Below are positions 34,682-41,859 of a DNA stretch of 64,000 nucleotides, one piece after another (position 1 is the first letter of the stretch; every line of letters starts with the position of its first letter). The position numbers were made by a program, and so were the translations under genes. Under the pieces are notes generated by a model. That model was not told the DNA's origin and did not search any database. It saw nothing but the letters and a program-made list of their open reading frames with translations. Source of the stretch: an uncultured Collinsella sp. (lineage in GTDB: Bacteria > Actinomycetota > Coriobacteriia > Coriobacteriales > Coriobacteriaceae); the NCBI GenBank assembly GCA_900540845.1, contig UQHS01000004.1, positions 62,001-126,000 of the forward strand, given 5' to 3'.

Positions 34682-35554
34682 ATGGAGAGGATTGTCGACA
34701 TAGTGTTTGTGCTCGCATGCTGCGTGCTGTCGCTGCCTGCTTGCGGAGGTTTTACCGCGGGCGGAGGGTCGGCGGCTGCCGTGGCCTCGGGCGCGGCGGG
34801 GACGGGCGCGAGCGCAGGCGCAGCCTCGGGCGCGGCGGCGTTTTCCGGGCTCGCGATGGGGGACGGCGCCTCCGTGGCAATTTCGGTCGCTTGTTTTCTC
34901 GTCGCGGTGATCGTGGCGTTTGCCTGCGAATGGTCCGCGAGCCGCGTGCGCGCGCTCGGCCCCATCGCCTGTTGCGTTGTCGCCGCGATCGCCCCCGAGG
35001 GGCTGTATGTTATCCCCGCGGCGGCGTATGAACTGGCTCGCGTCGTGCGTGAACCTTGGCCGTGGCGCGCGATGCCGGTCGCGATAGCGGTGCCGTTTGT
35101 CGCCGCCGTCCTTCGCGAGGGCGTGACGCCCGCGCTTCTTCTTGCGGCGATGCTGTCCGCGTTCGCCGTCCTGCTCTCGCTGCGGACGAGCTCTTTGCTG
35201 TCCCAGCGAGATTTGCGCCATCGCACGCGAGATGATCTGCGTAGGCGCGAGTTAGGGCAAGAGGGCGGCAGTTCCCGTGGCGATATGGAGATGGTCGGCG
35301 AAGGCGCGGCTGGTCCTGCGGCGATGCCGCACCCGTCTGCCGACGATCGCTGTCGCGCGGCATTCGGCCAGCTCACCGACCGTGAGTACGAGGTCGTGCG
35401 CCTTATCGCCGAGGGGCTCGACAACCACGAGATCGCAGCCGCGGCGTTCATCAGCGAGGGTACGGTGCGCAACCGCATCAGCTCCGTGCTGCAAAAGACG
35501 GGTTGCAAGAACCGTACGCAACTCGCCGTCGCCTGGTGGCAGGCCCGCACCTGA
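34682..35554 (+). CDS. Membrane-anchored LuxR-type transcriptional regulator
   Basis: 290 residues from ATG 34682; a TTG 18 bases upstream is in frame. The first 165 residues are hydrophobic, with about five membrane helices and an Ala/Gly-rich linker near 25-60. A short charged link (LLSQRDLRHRTRDDLRRRE) leads to a C-terminal LuxR helix-turn-helix (LTDREYEVVRLIAEGLDNHEIA, then VRNRISSVLQKTGCKNRTQL). It looks like a sensor-kinase membrane part joined straight to the output domain, with no receiver or kinase. Divergence from the ABC exporter suggests it senses an envelope signal and controls that operon. No ideal ribosome site is visible. Confidence 0.8.
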   Translation: MERIVDIVFVLACCVLSLPACGGFTAGGGSAAAVASGAAGTGASAGAASGAAAFSGLAMGDGASVAISVACFLVAVIVAFACEWSASRVRALGPIACCVVAAIAPEGLYVIPAAAYELARVVREPWPWRAMPVAIAVPFVAAVLREGVTPALLLAAMLSAFAVLLSLRTSSLLSQRDLRHRTRDDLRRRELGQEGGSSRGDMEMVGEGAAGPAAMPHPSADDRCRAAFGQLTDREYEVVRLIAEGLDNHEIAAAAFISEGTVRNRISSVLQKTGCKNRTQLAVAWWQART

Positions 35555-35564
35555 TGCGTAATTC

Positions 35565-35611
35565 TGCACCCGTCCCCATATTGCACAATGTGCAGTATGG
35601 GGACGGGTGCA
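35565..35611. repeat. Palindromic element, family C copy 1
   Basis: 23-bp arms (35565-35587 and 35589-35611) have one mismatch and a single-base centre. The outer arm carries GCACCCGTCCCC and the inner part CATATTGCACA. The 18 bases 35560-35577 recur identically at 45263-45280. It lies between two plus-strand genes. Confidence 0.8.
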
Positions 35612-35770
35612 ATTTTAGTCATTGTCGATGTGCGCGGGCGAGCGGCGGCCGCAAATCGCCGCCCTCCCCGCAGCCTTACGGTATTGTTCGCCGCGCGTAA
35701 GCAGAATCGATGGCAGTGGCGCGTCCCGTTCGTGAGAATGAGTGCAGAGACTCGCACGGAAAGGACTCGT

Positions 35771-36881
35771 ATGCGGCTGTATCTCAAGCTCGCCCTCGGC
35801 AATGTGCGTCGCAGCGCGCGCGACTACTCGGTCTATTTCATCACGCTCGGCTTCGCAGCGTGCCTACTCTACTCCTTCGTCGGCTCCATGGACCATCTGC
35901 GCGCGATGGGCCTTTCGCCCGACCAGATGGGAGTGCTGGGCAGTGCCGGCGACGTGCTCGAGGCGTTCTCCATCTTCACCGTGCTCGTGTTTCTGTTCCT
36001 TGTGCGTTACGCCAACCGATTCCTGCTTCGTCGGCGCAAGCGCGAGTTTGCCCTGTACGAGCTGTGCGGCATGGGCCGAGGTGCGGTCGCGGCCGTGCTT
36101 GTGGTGGTGTGGGGCGCCTGCCTGTTCCAGCCGGTGTATTTCATCGCGTTCATCATCCCCATGGGGTTCGCGGCGTGCTTTGCGACGTCGCTGGTGGCGC
36201 GCCTGGGTGTCGCGGGGTGGGCCGAGCGCGCGCGGCGCCGTCCCGAGCGCTATCTGAGCGGCCTTCGGGCATTCACCGTGCGCCAGGTGGAAGGCCGCGT
36301 GTCCAGCACGTCCATGGCGCTCGCCTGCGTGTGCGTGCTCATCGCCGTTGCCGTGTGCATGATGGTCGCGGGCTTTGTGTTCAGCGTCGGGCTGCGATCG
36401 CCCGAGATGCTGTCGAGCGGCGTCGCCGCGTCCATGGCGCCCATCGGCTACATCGGTATCTTCTATGGGTCGGTCTTTTGCTGAGCGCCGCGGCAGTGCT
36501 CGCGCTCCAGCAGCTGTCGGGAGCCGCCGACGCGCGTCGTGCATATGGCGTGCTCGACCAGCTCGGTTGCGAACGTGCCCTCATGCGCTCATCGCTGCGG
36601 CGCCAGATCTGCCTGTATTTCGCCGCGCCGATGGCGGGCGCCCTCGTCCATGGTGTCTTCGGGCTCTTCCTCGTGGCCTTCCTCGCCTTCGCTATCGGCT
36701 CCAGTGGATGCGCCTCGACCATCCGGGTGTGTTGGCATTCACTATCGGGCTCATGGCGGTGTACGCTCTCGTGGCGGCGCATGCGGTGGAGCGCGCGGTG
36801 CTATGCCCGGCAGGAACGTCGCCCCCTCGCATGTGGTCCCGATATCTCCCATCGTGGTTCCCGGCTATCCGCCGCTCGTAG
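35771..36881 (+). pseudogene. FtsX/BceB-type ABC permease, frameshifted remnant
   Basis: ATG 35771 follows GGAAAGGA. The first frame (MRLYLKLALGNVRRSARDYS, then KREFALYELCGMGRG) runs to TGA 36482-36484. The next part of the protein (LLSAAAVLALQQLS, then YGVLDQLGCERALMRSS and LYFAAPMAGALVHGVFG) continues in a second frame from about 36480. The final helix (HPGVLAFTIGLMAVYALVAAH) is in a third frame from about 36715. The large external domain normally found before the LLSAAAVLALQQL region is absent, so an internal deletion is likely too. Similarity ends near 36800. BceB-type permeases work with an ATPase in peptide-antibiotic sensing or export; no partner ATPase is adjacent. Confidence 0.8.
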
Positions 36882-36893
36882 GGGGAGCAATGC

Positions 36894-37001
36894 TTCCCGG
36901 TTCCAGACTTCGCCAAAGAGGATATCGTCGTTGAGGTGGGCGAACTCGGGTGCGAATTCTCCCAGCGAGTCGCGGCCCGCGGTCTGTTTGGCGGTTGTTG
37001 A
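36894..37001 (-). pseudogene. Carboxymuconolactone-decarboxylase-like N-terminal remnant
   Basis: The minus strand reads KQTAGRDSLGEFAPEFAHLN followed by DDILFGEVWNRE, the characteristic opening of this AhpD-like family, and then loses similarity. No start codon or ribosome site is seen. It is divergent from the lysR pseudogene, a common pairing, and its 3' end abuts the permease remnant. Only about 35 codons survive. Confidence 0.65.
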
Positions 37002-37013
37002 AGGAAGCCCGGG

Positions 37014-37925
37014 GTGGAACTTCGTACCCTGCGGTATTTTCTCGCCGTTGCGCGCGAGGAGAACATGACTGAGGCGGCGAACGTACTGCGCGTGACGCAG
37101 TCCACGCTCTCGCGGCAAATCGCCGACCTTGAGCGCGAGCTGGGTGTGGAGTTGTTCGAACGCACCAACCGCTCGTGTGTGTTTACCACCGACGGCATGC
37201 GGCTGAGGCAGCGTGCGGAGGAGATACTCTTGCTGGTGGACCAAACTGAGATGGAGATGTCGGACCGGGAGCTCGGCATCACCGGAAACATTCGCATTGG
37301 CGCGGGGGAGACCATGGCCATGCGGACGGTGCTCGATGTGTTCGCAGGTCTGCGCCTCGACCATCCGGGTGTGACGATTGAGTTGTACACGGGCAACGCC
37401 GATGCGGTGGAGGAGCGCCTGGAGCGGGGGCTTTTGGACTTCGCCTTGCTGTTCGAGCCGGTCAATTTGGAGAAATACGAGTGGATGTGCATGCCGCGTG
37501 CGGATCGCGTGGGCGTGTGTGTTGCGGACGATGGCCCGTGGGGCGGCCTCGACGCGGTGACGCCGGCCGAGCTTGCTCGTATGCAGCTCTTGCTCAGCTC
37601 GCGCACGTCAAACAGGGCGGTCGACCTGGCGGCATGGTCTGGTGGGACCATCGATTATGAGGTGCTTGATGTTGTTGGCGGGTTCGATCTCATCGGCAAC
37701 GCATAGCACCTTGTGCGCTCCGGCGTGGCATGCGCAGTGGGCATCGATCATCTACTGCAGTTAGGAGAGGGCTCCAGCCTGCGGTTCATTCCCCTTGACC
37801 CACCGCTGGAGATTGCGTCGTATCTGGTGTGGAAGAAGTACCGGCTGCGTTCCCGCGCTTGCGACGAACTTCTGCGCCGCCTGCGCGAGTGTGGGCAGCA
37901 TAATGAGCTGGAGGGGCTACGCTGA
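37014..37925 (+). pseudogene. LysR-type regulator with in-frame amber codon
   Basis: From GTG 37014 the frame gives a LysR helix-turn-helix (MELRTLRYFLAVAREENMTE, then QSTLSRQIADLERELG) and effector domain to GGFDLIGNA. TAG at 37704-37706 interrupts, and the same frame continues HLVRSGVACAVGIDHLL to a TGA at 37923-37925, completing a normal 300-residue LysR. The truncated product would lack the end of the second effector subdomain. TAC or CAG to TAG is the simplest cause. It was probably the regulator of the divergent decarboxylase-like gene, itself a remnant. Confidence 0.8.
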
Positions 37926-37970
37926 GCGCCGTTTGCCGATTGGGCGGCGGATGCCATAGTGTGGTTCTCG

Positions 37971-38034
37971 GTCCGCCTCACGAGCGTCAAAAACACGCTC
38001 ATAATCGCGAAAAGTTGACGCTCACGAGGCGGAC
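37971..38034. repeat. Inverted-repeat element, family B copy 1
   Basis: 20-bp arms (37971-37990 and 38015-38034) differ at two pairs and enclose a 24-base centre containing AACACGCTCAT. The arm begins GTCCGCCTCACGAGCGTCAA. A related element is at 43499-43562. It lies between convergent genes. Confidence 0.75.
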
Positions 38035-38093
38035 TTGCGTTCAGTGAAGGCGGTCGGGGACAAGTTGCCTCACTCGGTGCGTCCCTCCCATGC

Positions 38094-38125
38094 CGCCTCA
38101 TTGGGGGCAGTCCCAAATTGAGGCG
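38094..38125. repeat. Palindromic element, family A copy 3 (degenerate)
   Basis: CGCCTCATTGGGGGC (38094-38108) faces GTCCCAAATTGAGGCG (38110-38125). The centre GGGCAGTCCC resembles the GGGACAGTCCC core of the copies at 29354 and 31126. Arms pair with a few mismatches. It ends ten bases before the DUF4097 stop. Confidence 0.65.
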
Positions 38126-38135
38126 CAGGCGCCCC

Positions 38136-39017
38136 CTATTTCGAGGTGAAGTTGATCTGGATGTCGCCCAGGTTGCTGTCGACGTTGATGGTGCGCGCGT
38201 CGGCGCTGTCGCCGCCGCGCGGGGCATCGATATCGCCCAGGTTGGTGTGGGCATCGATGTGGTAGGAGTCTTCGGCCCCCAGATACGACAGGTAGATGTC
38301 GCCGTTCACGCTCTCGACGTTGCTTGCGGCGATGTCGAGCCGCTGCGCCGAGATGTCGCCGTTCACGCTCTCGCAGATGAGCGCTTCATCCAACGTCATG
38401 TTCACCAACATGATCTCGCCGTTCTCGTTCACGACCTGGGCCTTGCGCGCCGCGGCGCCCCCAAACGATATGTCGCCGTTATTGTTGGTCGCGAGGATCA
38501 CCTCGGCCTCGACGGCGGAGAGCAGGGTGTCGCCGTTCTCATTGATGGCGTCGAGCTTCGCGGCGGTGACGTTGTTGGTCACGATGTTCCCGTTGCTGGT
38601 GGAGGCGTACAGGCCGGCGAGCCCGTGCACGTTCTCTGCGAAGACCTCTCCCGAATCGGAATGCACCTCGATCTCGCCGGAGAACGAGGCCGGTACGCGC
38701 ACCACGGTTGAGGTGTCTTCGACGTCTCCCACCCCTGCGGGGGAGAGGTCGATCATGAAGCCCTCCATGGGCTGTGAGTGGATGTCGATCTTGAGTATGC
38801 CGTCTGTGTCTTCGACGGAGACGTGCTGCGCCGCGCCCGTCCAGTACTCGAGCTCGATGGCGTCGCGGCCCTGCGCCGCCTCGAATCCGTCACCTTCAAG
38901 CGCAAAGACAATGTCAGATGGTTCCGTGCCATGCAGATCGAGTTTTTGAGCCGGATCGATGTGGGCGACATCGAAGGTGCCCGCGATGCGCTGGTCAGGC
39001 TCTCGGCGTTTCGGCAA
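38136..39017 (-). CDS. DUF4097-type beta-strand repeat protein, probably 5'-truncated
   Basis: The 293-residue frame consists mainly of short beta repeats with the recurring pattern ...NGDI/NGNI/NGEI about every 20 residues (residues 120-290), as in DUF4097 beta-helix proteins. Members normally have a cytoplasmic or membrane-spanning N-terminus; here the first 25-30 codons (MPKRREPDQRIAG...) look unlike the family and lie antisense to another gene fragment. The break is near 38935. The remaining frame is intact and could be expressed, but I see no ribosome site before 39017. The function of the family is unknown. Confidence 0.6.
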   Translation of the reverse strand: MPKRREPDQRIAGTFDVAHIDPAQKLDLHGTEPSDIVFALEGDGFEAAQGRDAIELEYWTGAAQHVSVEDTDGILKIDIHSQPMEGFMIDLSPAGVGDVEDTSTVVRVPASFSGEIEVHSDSGEVFAENVHGLAGLYASTSNGNIVTNNVTAAKLDAINENGDTLLSAVEAEVILATNNNGDISFGGAAARKAQVVNENGEIMLVNMTLDEALICESVNGDISAQRLDIAASNVESVNGDIYLSYLGAEDSYHIDAHTNLGDIDAPRGGDSADARTINVDSNLGDIQINFTSK

Positions 39018-39317
39018 AACTTTAAGGAGGGCTTGCGCAATCGCGCCTCCGCCGACATACAGGTCGCCGATTATGCCGTGCTAGTGCGTCCGCCTGCCGA
39101 GCGGGATGCCGCGGATGCCGCCCGTATGCGTGAGCGCATGACGCTCGCTGACTGCCACCAGCAGCGCGCAAATTGGCAGCTTTACCTTGCCGAATACGAG
39201 CTTCTGCACGGTTCGCGCGACGAGGCCGGGCGCCTGGCGGCCGATGCGTCGCTCGACCCGCTCACCCCGCGCATGGAGCGCCTGCGCGACGAGGTTCTGG
39301 CTGGTCTGGAGGAGTAA
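38931..39317 (+). pseudogene. 5'-truncated helical (TPR-like) protein, C-terminal part
   Basis: The plus-strand frame reads MQIEFLSRIDVGDIEGARDA, then a charged helical region with WQLYLAEYELLHGSRDEAGR and a final RDEVLAGLEE. The helix pairs resemble a tetratricopeptide C-terminus. No ribosome site or credible start precedes it, and upstream sequence belongs to the opposite-strand DUF4097 gene. It appears to be a fragment joined at about 38930. No family name is supported. Confidence 0.5.
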
Positions 39318-39367
39318 CTCGTCTGGAGGGGGGCCTCGCGGCGTCCTCTGCCAACCAAGGCCGCTCC

Positions 39368-39421
39368 GATGGGAATCCGTCAGGAGCCGATGGGAATCCG
39401 TCAGGAGCCGATGGGAATCCG
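39368..39421 (+). repeat. 21-bp tandem repeat with embedded AGGAG and ATG
   Basis: Two exact 21-base units (39368-39388, 39389-39409) and a 12-base third copy. Each unit holds AGGAG three bases before the next unit's ATG and, in frame with the downstream gene, encodes MGIRQEP. The unit length is divisible by three, so copy changes keep the frame. Confidence 0.85.
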
Positions 39422-39452
39422 CCGCGCACCGAGAGATAAGAAGGGGCCACGC

Positions 39453-40085
39453 ATGCCATTCGATTATAAAAAGGAATACAAGGAGTTCTACCTTCCGCCC
39501 AGGAAGCCGAGCATTGTGGAGGTGCCCGCGATGACGTTTCTCGCGGTGCGGGGCCACGGCGACCCCAACCAAGAGGGCGGTGAGTACAAGGACGCGCTGG
39601 AGCTGCTCTACGGTATCGCCTACACCATCAAGATGTCCAAAAAGGGCGATCACCGCATCGAGGGATATTTCGATTACGTGGTCCCGCCGCTGGAGGGCTT
39701 CTGGTGGCAAGAGGGCGTTCTGGGCGTCGATTACGCCTGCAAGGAGGATTTCAGCTGGATTTCGGTCATACGAGTGCCGGACTTCGTGACGCGCGAGGAG
39801 TTCGAATGGGCCGTCGCGGAGGCGACCGCCAAGAAGAAGCGTGATTTCTCCAAGGTCGAGCTGCTCGCCGTGGAAGAGGGACTGTGCGTCCAATACCTGC
39901 ATGTCGGGCCGTATGATGACGAGCCGGTGACCGTCGAGTTGATGCGCGCGTTCGCTGAGGAGCAGGGCTGTGTCGAGGATTTCAGCGACGAGCGCCTGCA
40001 TCACGAGATCTATCTCAACGATGCCCGTCGCACCGCGCCCGAGAAGCTCAAGACCGTGATCAGGCATCCGATTCGCAGGGCGTAG
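39453..40085 (+). CDS. GyrI-like small-molecule-binding protein (COG4832 type)
   Basis: 210 residues from ATG 39453 (MPFDYKKEYKEFY), preceded by AAGAAGGGG; in-frame ATGs in the tandem repeat upstream (39369, 39390, 39411) could extend it by 14-28 residues. Conserved blocks: VPAMTFLAVRGHGDPN, GYFDYVVPPLEGFWWQ, VTREEFEWAV and the C-terminal DDEPVTVELMRAF and RLHHEIYL segments. The fold is that of the GyrI/AraC effector-binding domain without a DNA-binding part. Such proteins bind hydrophobic small molecules; the ligand is unknown. Confidence 0.85.
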   Translation: MPFDYKKEYKEFYLPPRKPSIVEVPAMTFLAVRGHGDPNQEGGEYKDALELLYGIAYTIKMSKKGDHRIEGYFDYVVPPLEGFWWQEGVLGVDYACKEDFSWISVIRVPDFVTREEFEWAVAEATAKKKRDFSKVELLAVEEGLCVQYLHVGPYDDEPVTVELMRAFAEEQGCVEDFSDERLHHEIYLNDARRTAPEKLKTVIRHPIRRA

Positions 40086-40239
40086 ATGGGCGGCGGTAGA
40101 AGGCTCGTTTGTGGGATTTTGTGCAGAGTCATGCCATCGCAACGCTGAGGTCCGATTATTAGAGAACGGCGCCGAGCTCGCGAGGCCCGGCGCCGCCCAG
40201 AAACCCGCAGGCGGCATGCAGGGGCGCCGGGAAAGCGGG

Positions 40240-40335
40240 TATACTGGTAGCGACTAGGGAGGCGTACGCCCTCTTGGAACAGAGTTGGTGGGGTAAAACC
40301 CGCACGAACAGCCGCTCCGGCCAGGGCGGCTGTTC
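40240..40335 (+). ncRNA. Candidate antisense RNA (antitoxin) facing the small hydrophobic peptide gene
   Basis: A -10-like TATACT (40240-40245) is followed by compact structure: a GGCGTACGCC palindrome near 40261, a GGGTAAAACCC hairpin near 40290, and a terminator-like stem at 40306-40335. There is no open frame of note. It converges on the 26-codon gene at 40446-40366. The 40306-40335 stem would also lie at the 3' end of that mRNA, so the two RNAs could pair through it. This is the geometry of txpA/RatA-type type I toxin-antitoxin loci. The -35 box is weak and transcription is inferred. Confidence 0.45.
40306..40335. terminator. Hairpin shared by the two convergent transcripts
   Basis: GAACAGCCGC (40306-40315) pairs with GCGGCTGTTC (40326-40335) around a 10-base loop. 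On the plus side CCCTTA follows; on the minus side GTGCGGGTTTT follows. It is probably a bidirectional terminator. Confidence 0.65.
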
Positions 40336-40365
40336 CCTTATGTGGCGAGTTTCACCCCTTGGCCG

Positions 40366-40446
40366 TTAGAAAACGGCGAGAACAAGTAGCGTGATCGATA
40401 GGACGAGCACGGCGGCTGCGAGCAGCAACGCGGTGAACTTCGCCAT
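40366..40446 (-). CDS. 26-residue hydrophobic peptide, candidate type I toxin
   Basis: On the minus strand GGAGGGTTCCC precedes ATG 40446. The peptide begins MAKFTALLLAAAVLVL and ends LLVLAVF, i.e. one basic residue then a single membrane helix to the C-terminus, with TAA at 40366-40368. Size, strong ribosome site and topology match membrane-acting type I toxins or holin-like peptides. A LexA-type box lies about 75 bases upstream and a facing structured RNA downstream. I recognise no named family, so function is inferred. Confidence 0.6.
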   Translation of the reverse strand: MAKFTALLLAAAVLVLSITLLVLAVF

Positions 40447-40769
40447 GGGAACCCTCCTAACCCCCTGCAAGGACTCGGAGGGCACCGCCCATGTCGCTAG
40501 GTATATTGTAGCACAATATACGAACATATGTTCTATTATTATGCTAAGGTGTTGTCAGAAGCACCGCCCTCGCTGTCCGGCATCAAAGCAAGGCGCTGTG
40601 GCCCGTTGCTCTCAGGGGATTAAGGCTCCCGCGGGGCTACAATGATGCCCATCGAAGATAAAAACACAGTGCCCGTCGGGTAGTCGGGCCGTGGGCGCCC
40701 GCCTGCCAGTAACCTGCCTCCTTGGTTGTCCCTTCTTCGCGTAGCCCTACATAGAAGGAGGTCGCGGCT
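40447..40769. other. 323-base intergenic region between the small peptide gene and yjdF
   Basis: The left third holds the AT-rich minus-strand promoter and SOS box. From about 40640 to 40769 the plus strand is a GC-rich, structured leader of the yjdF-type gene (for example GCCCG/CGGGC pairing near 40672-40695), ending with AGAAGGAGG. No open frame is supported. Confidence 0.5.
40521..40534. promoter_or_regulatory. LexA-type SOS box
   Basis: CGAACATATGTTCT contains the perfect palindrome GAACATATGTTC and matches the Gram-positive SOS consensus GAAC-N4-GTTC. Read on the minus strand, TACAAT lies 17 bases downstream of GAACAT, so the box overlaps the -35 position of a promoter directed at the 26-codon gene. 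Confidence 0.65.
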
Positions 40770-41201
40770 ATGCGAAAGAGTGAGGTCTCATCGACCCTGA
40801 CGGTCTATCACGACGGTCAGTTCTGGGTGGGCGTGGTCGAGCATGTCGAAAACGGCATGTTGAGCGTTGCGCGTGTGGTGTTTGGCGCGGAGCCTTCAAA
40901 TGAAGAAGTCTATACATGGGTGCTTGGACATTGGTCGAGTTTGCGTTTGAGTGCGGAGACCGAGCCAGCTGAGTCCCGTTCAAATCGTCTGCCGGGCAAT
41001 CCCAAGCGCCGTGCACGAGAAGCTGCAAAGGTCTTGCATATACGAGGGGCGTCAACTGCATCACAGCTCGCACTCGCTCGCGAACGGGAGCGCATGAAGG
41101 ACCGGGCGCGATCCGAGCGTGCAAATCGGCATCAGGGCGAAGCGCAGGAGCGTTGGAAGCAGCGTCAAGAAAAGAAGCGCCGGAAACATCGCGGCAAGTG
41201 A
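40770..41201 (+). CDS. YjdF family protein (DUF2992)
   Basis: 143 residues from ATG 40770, with a strong AGAAGGAGG site. The N-terminal half (TLTVYHDGQFWVGVVEHVEN, then ARVVFGAEPSNEEVY and LGHW) and the basic C-terminus rich in Lys, Arg and Glu (ending KKRRKHRGK) are the DUF2992 pattern. In Bacillus the homologue is controlled by the yjdF riboswitch that binds azaaromatic compounds; the protein's own role is unknown. The 130-base structured leader here could hold such an element, but I could not match its consensus. Confidence 0.82.
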   Translation: MRKSEVSSTLTVYHDGQFWVGVVEHVENGMLSVARVVFGAEPSNEEVYTWVLGHWSSLRLSAETEPAESRSNRLPGNPKRRAREAAKVLHIRGASTASQLALARERERMKDRARSERANRHQGEAQERWKQRQEKKRRKHRGK

Positions 41202-41236
41202 TAAGGCGCGGTTTTCCGATCGCTCACATCGGGTGT

Positions 41237-41280
41237 GCGCAAAACCTATATTTGAATGACCTCAAACGAAGGTTTTGCGC
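41237..41280. repeat. Inverted repeat between convergent genes
   Basis: GCGCAAAACCT (41237-41247) and AGGTTTTGCGC (41270-41280) form a perfect 11-bp stem. The loop contains a smaller TTTGA/TCAAA pair. It lies between yjdF (plus) and an XRE gene (minus) and may serve both as terminator. Confidence 0.7.
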
Positions 41281-41349
41281 TCATTCGAAATTCACGTCTA
41301 CGAAAAGATTGACATGCGGTGCCGAGGCTCTTGTTGCTGCGTTATCTCT

Positions 41350-41859
41350 CTAGCCCCGCTTGCGGGTGGCGACAGCCCCCGTTACGGCGGCGAGCAGGAC
41401 GACGGGCGCGATCCGCGCGAAGGCCCACTCGAAGCCGTGGAGCATCGTTCCCGCCACCGCGTACTCGGGATTCGAGAAATCCCACTCGAGATACGAGCCT
41501 CCGATTGCCCCAAGCACGAGGAGGACAAGGGCCGTCGCGGCTCCGATCGCGATGCAAAGGACGTGCAGCGCGCGCCGCTTGGATTCCCTTGCTCGCGCGA
41601 ACTGGTCGTTCAGCACTTCGAGCTTTTCGGAGAGAGCTTGCAGTCCACCGGGCTCGGCCGCGGCAACGGTCTCTCCCAGCAGCGTGCTCACCGGCACGTC
41701 GAGCGTCTCACCGAGGGCGACGAGCATCTCCGCGTCGGGCACCGAGAGCCCGCGTTCCCATTTGGAAACCGTCTGCCTCACCACGTTCAGCTTGAGCGCG
41801 AGCTCCTCCTGCGATAGCCCTTTCGATTTCCTGAGGGCCTGGATGTTCTCGTTCAGCAT
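41350..41859 (-). CDS. XRE-type regulator with two-helix membrane tail
   Basis: 169 residues from ATG 41859 (MLNENIQALRKSKGLSQEEL), preceded by AGAAAGGA; the frame upstream is not family-like. Helix-turn-helix at residues 5-60. A short coiled linker leads to two membrane helices (about 107-127 and 150-165) and a basic KRG end. This build places the DNA-binding domain at the membrane. No target gene is obvious. Two other XRE-membrane proteins lie within 2.5 kb. Confidence 0.8.
   Translation of the reverse strand: MLNENIQALRKSKGLSQEELALKLNVVRQTVSKWERGLSVPDAEMLVALGETLDVPVSTLLGETVAAAEPGGLQALSEKLEVLNDQFARARESKRRALHVLCIAIGAATALVLLVLGAIGGSYLEWDFSNPEYAVAGTMLHGFEWAFARIAPVVLLAAVTGAVATRKRG

Noticed and set aside
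5726..37925. Stop-codon recoding (TAG or TGA read as sense)
   Set aside because: TAG and TGA are used as ordinary terminal stops by many intact genes here (for example rpsA, pstC and arcB-region genes), and the broken cases include both codons. Simple pseudogenisation fits better.
40240..40345. tRNA or known riboswitch on the plus strand near 40.3 kb
   Set aside because: No cloverleaf, no T-loop sequence and no matching consensus. The convergent small-peptide arrangement explains it better.
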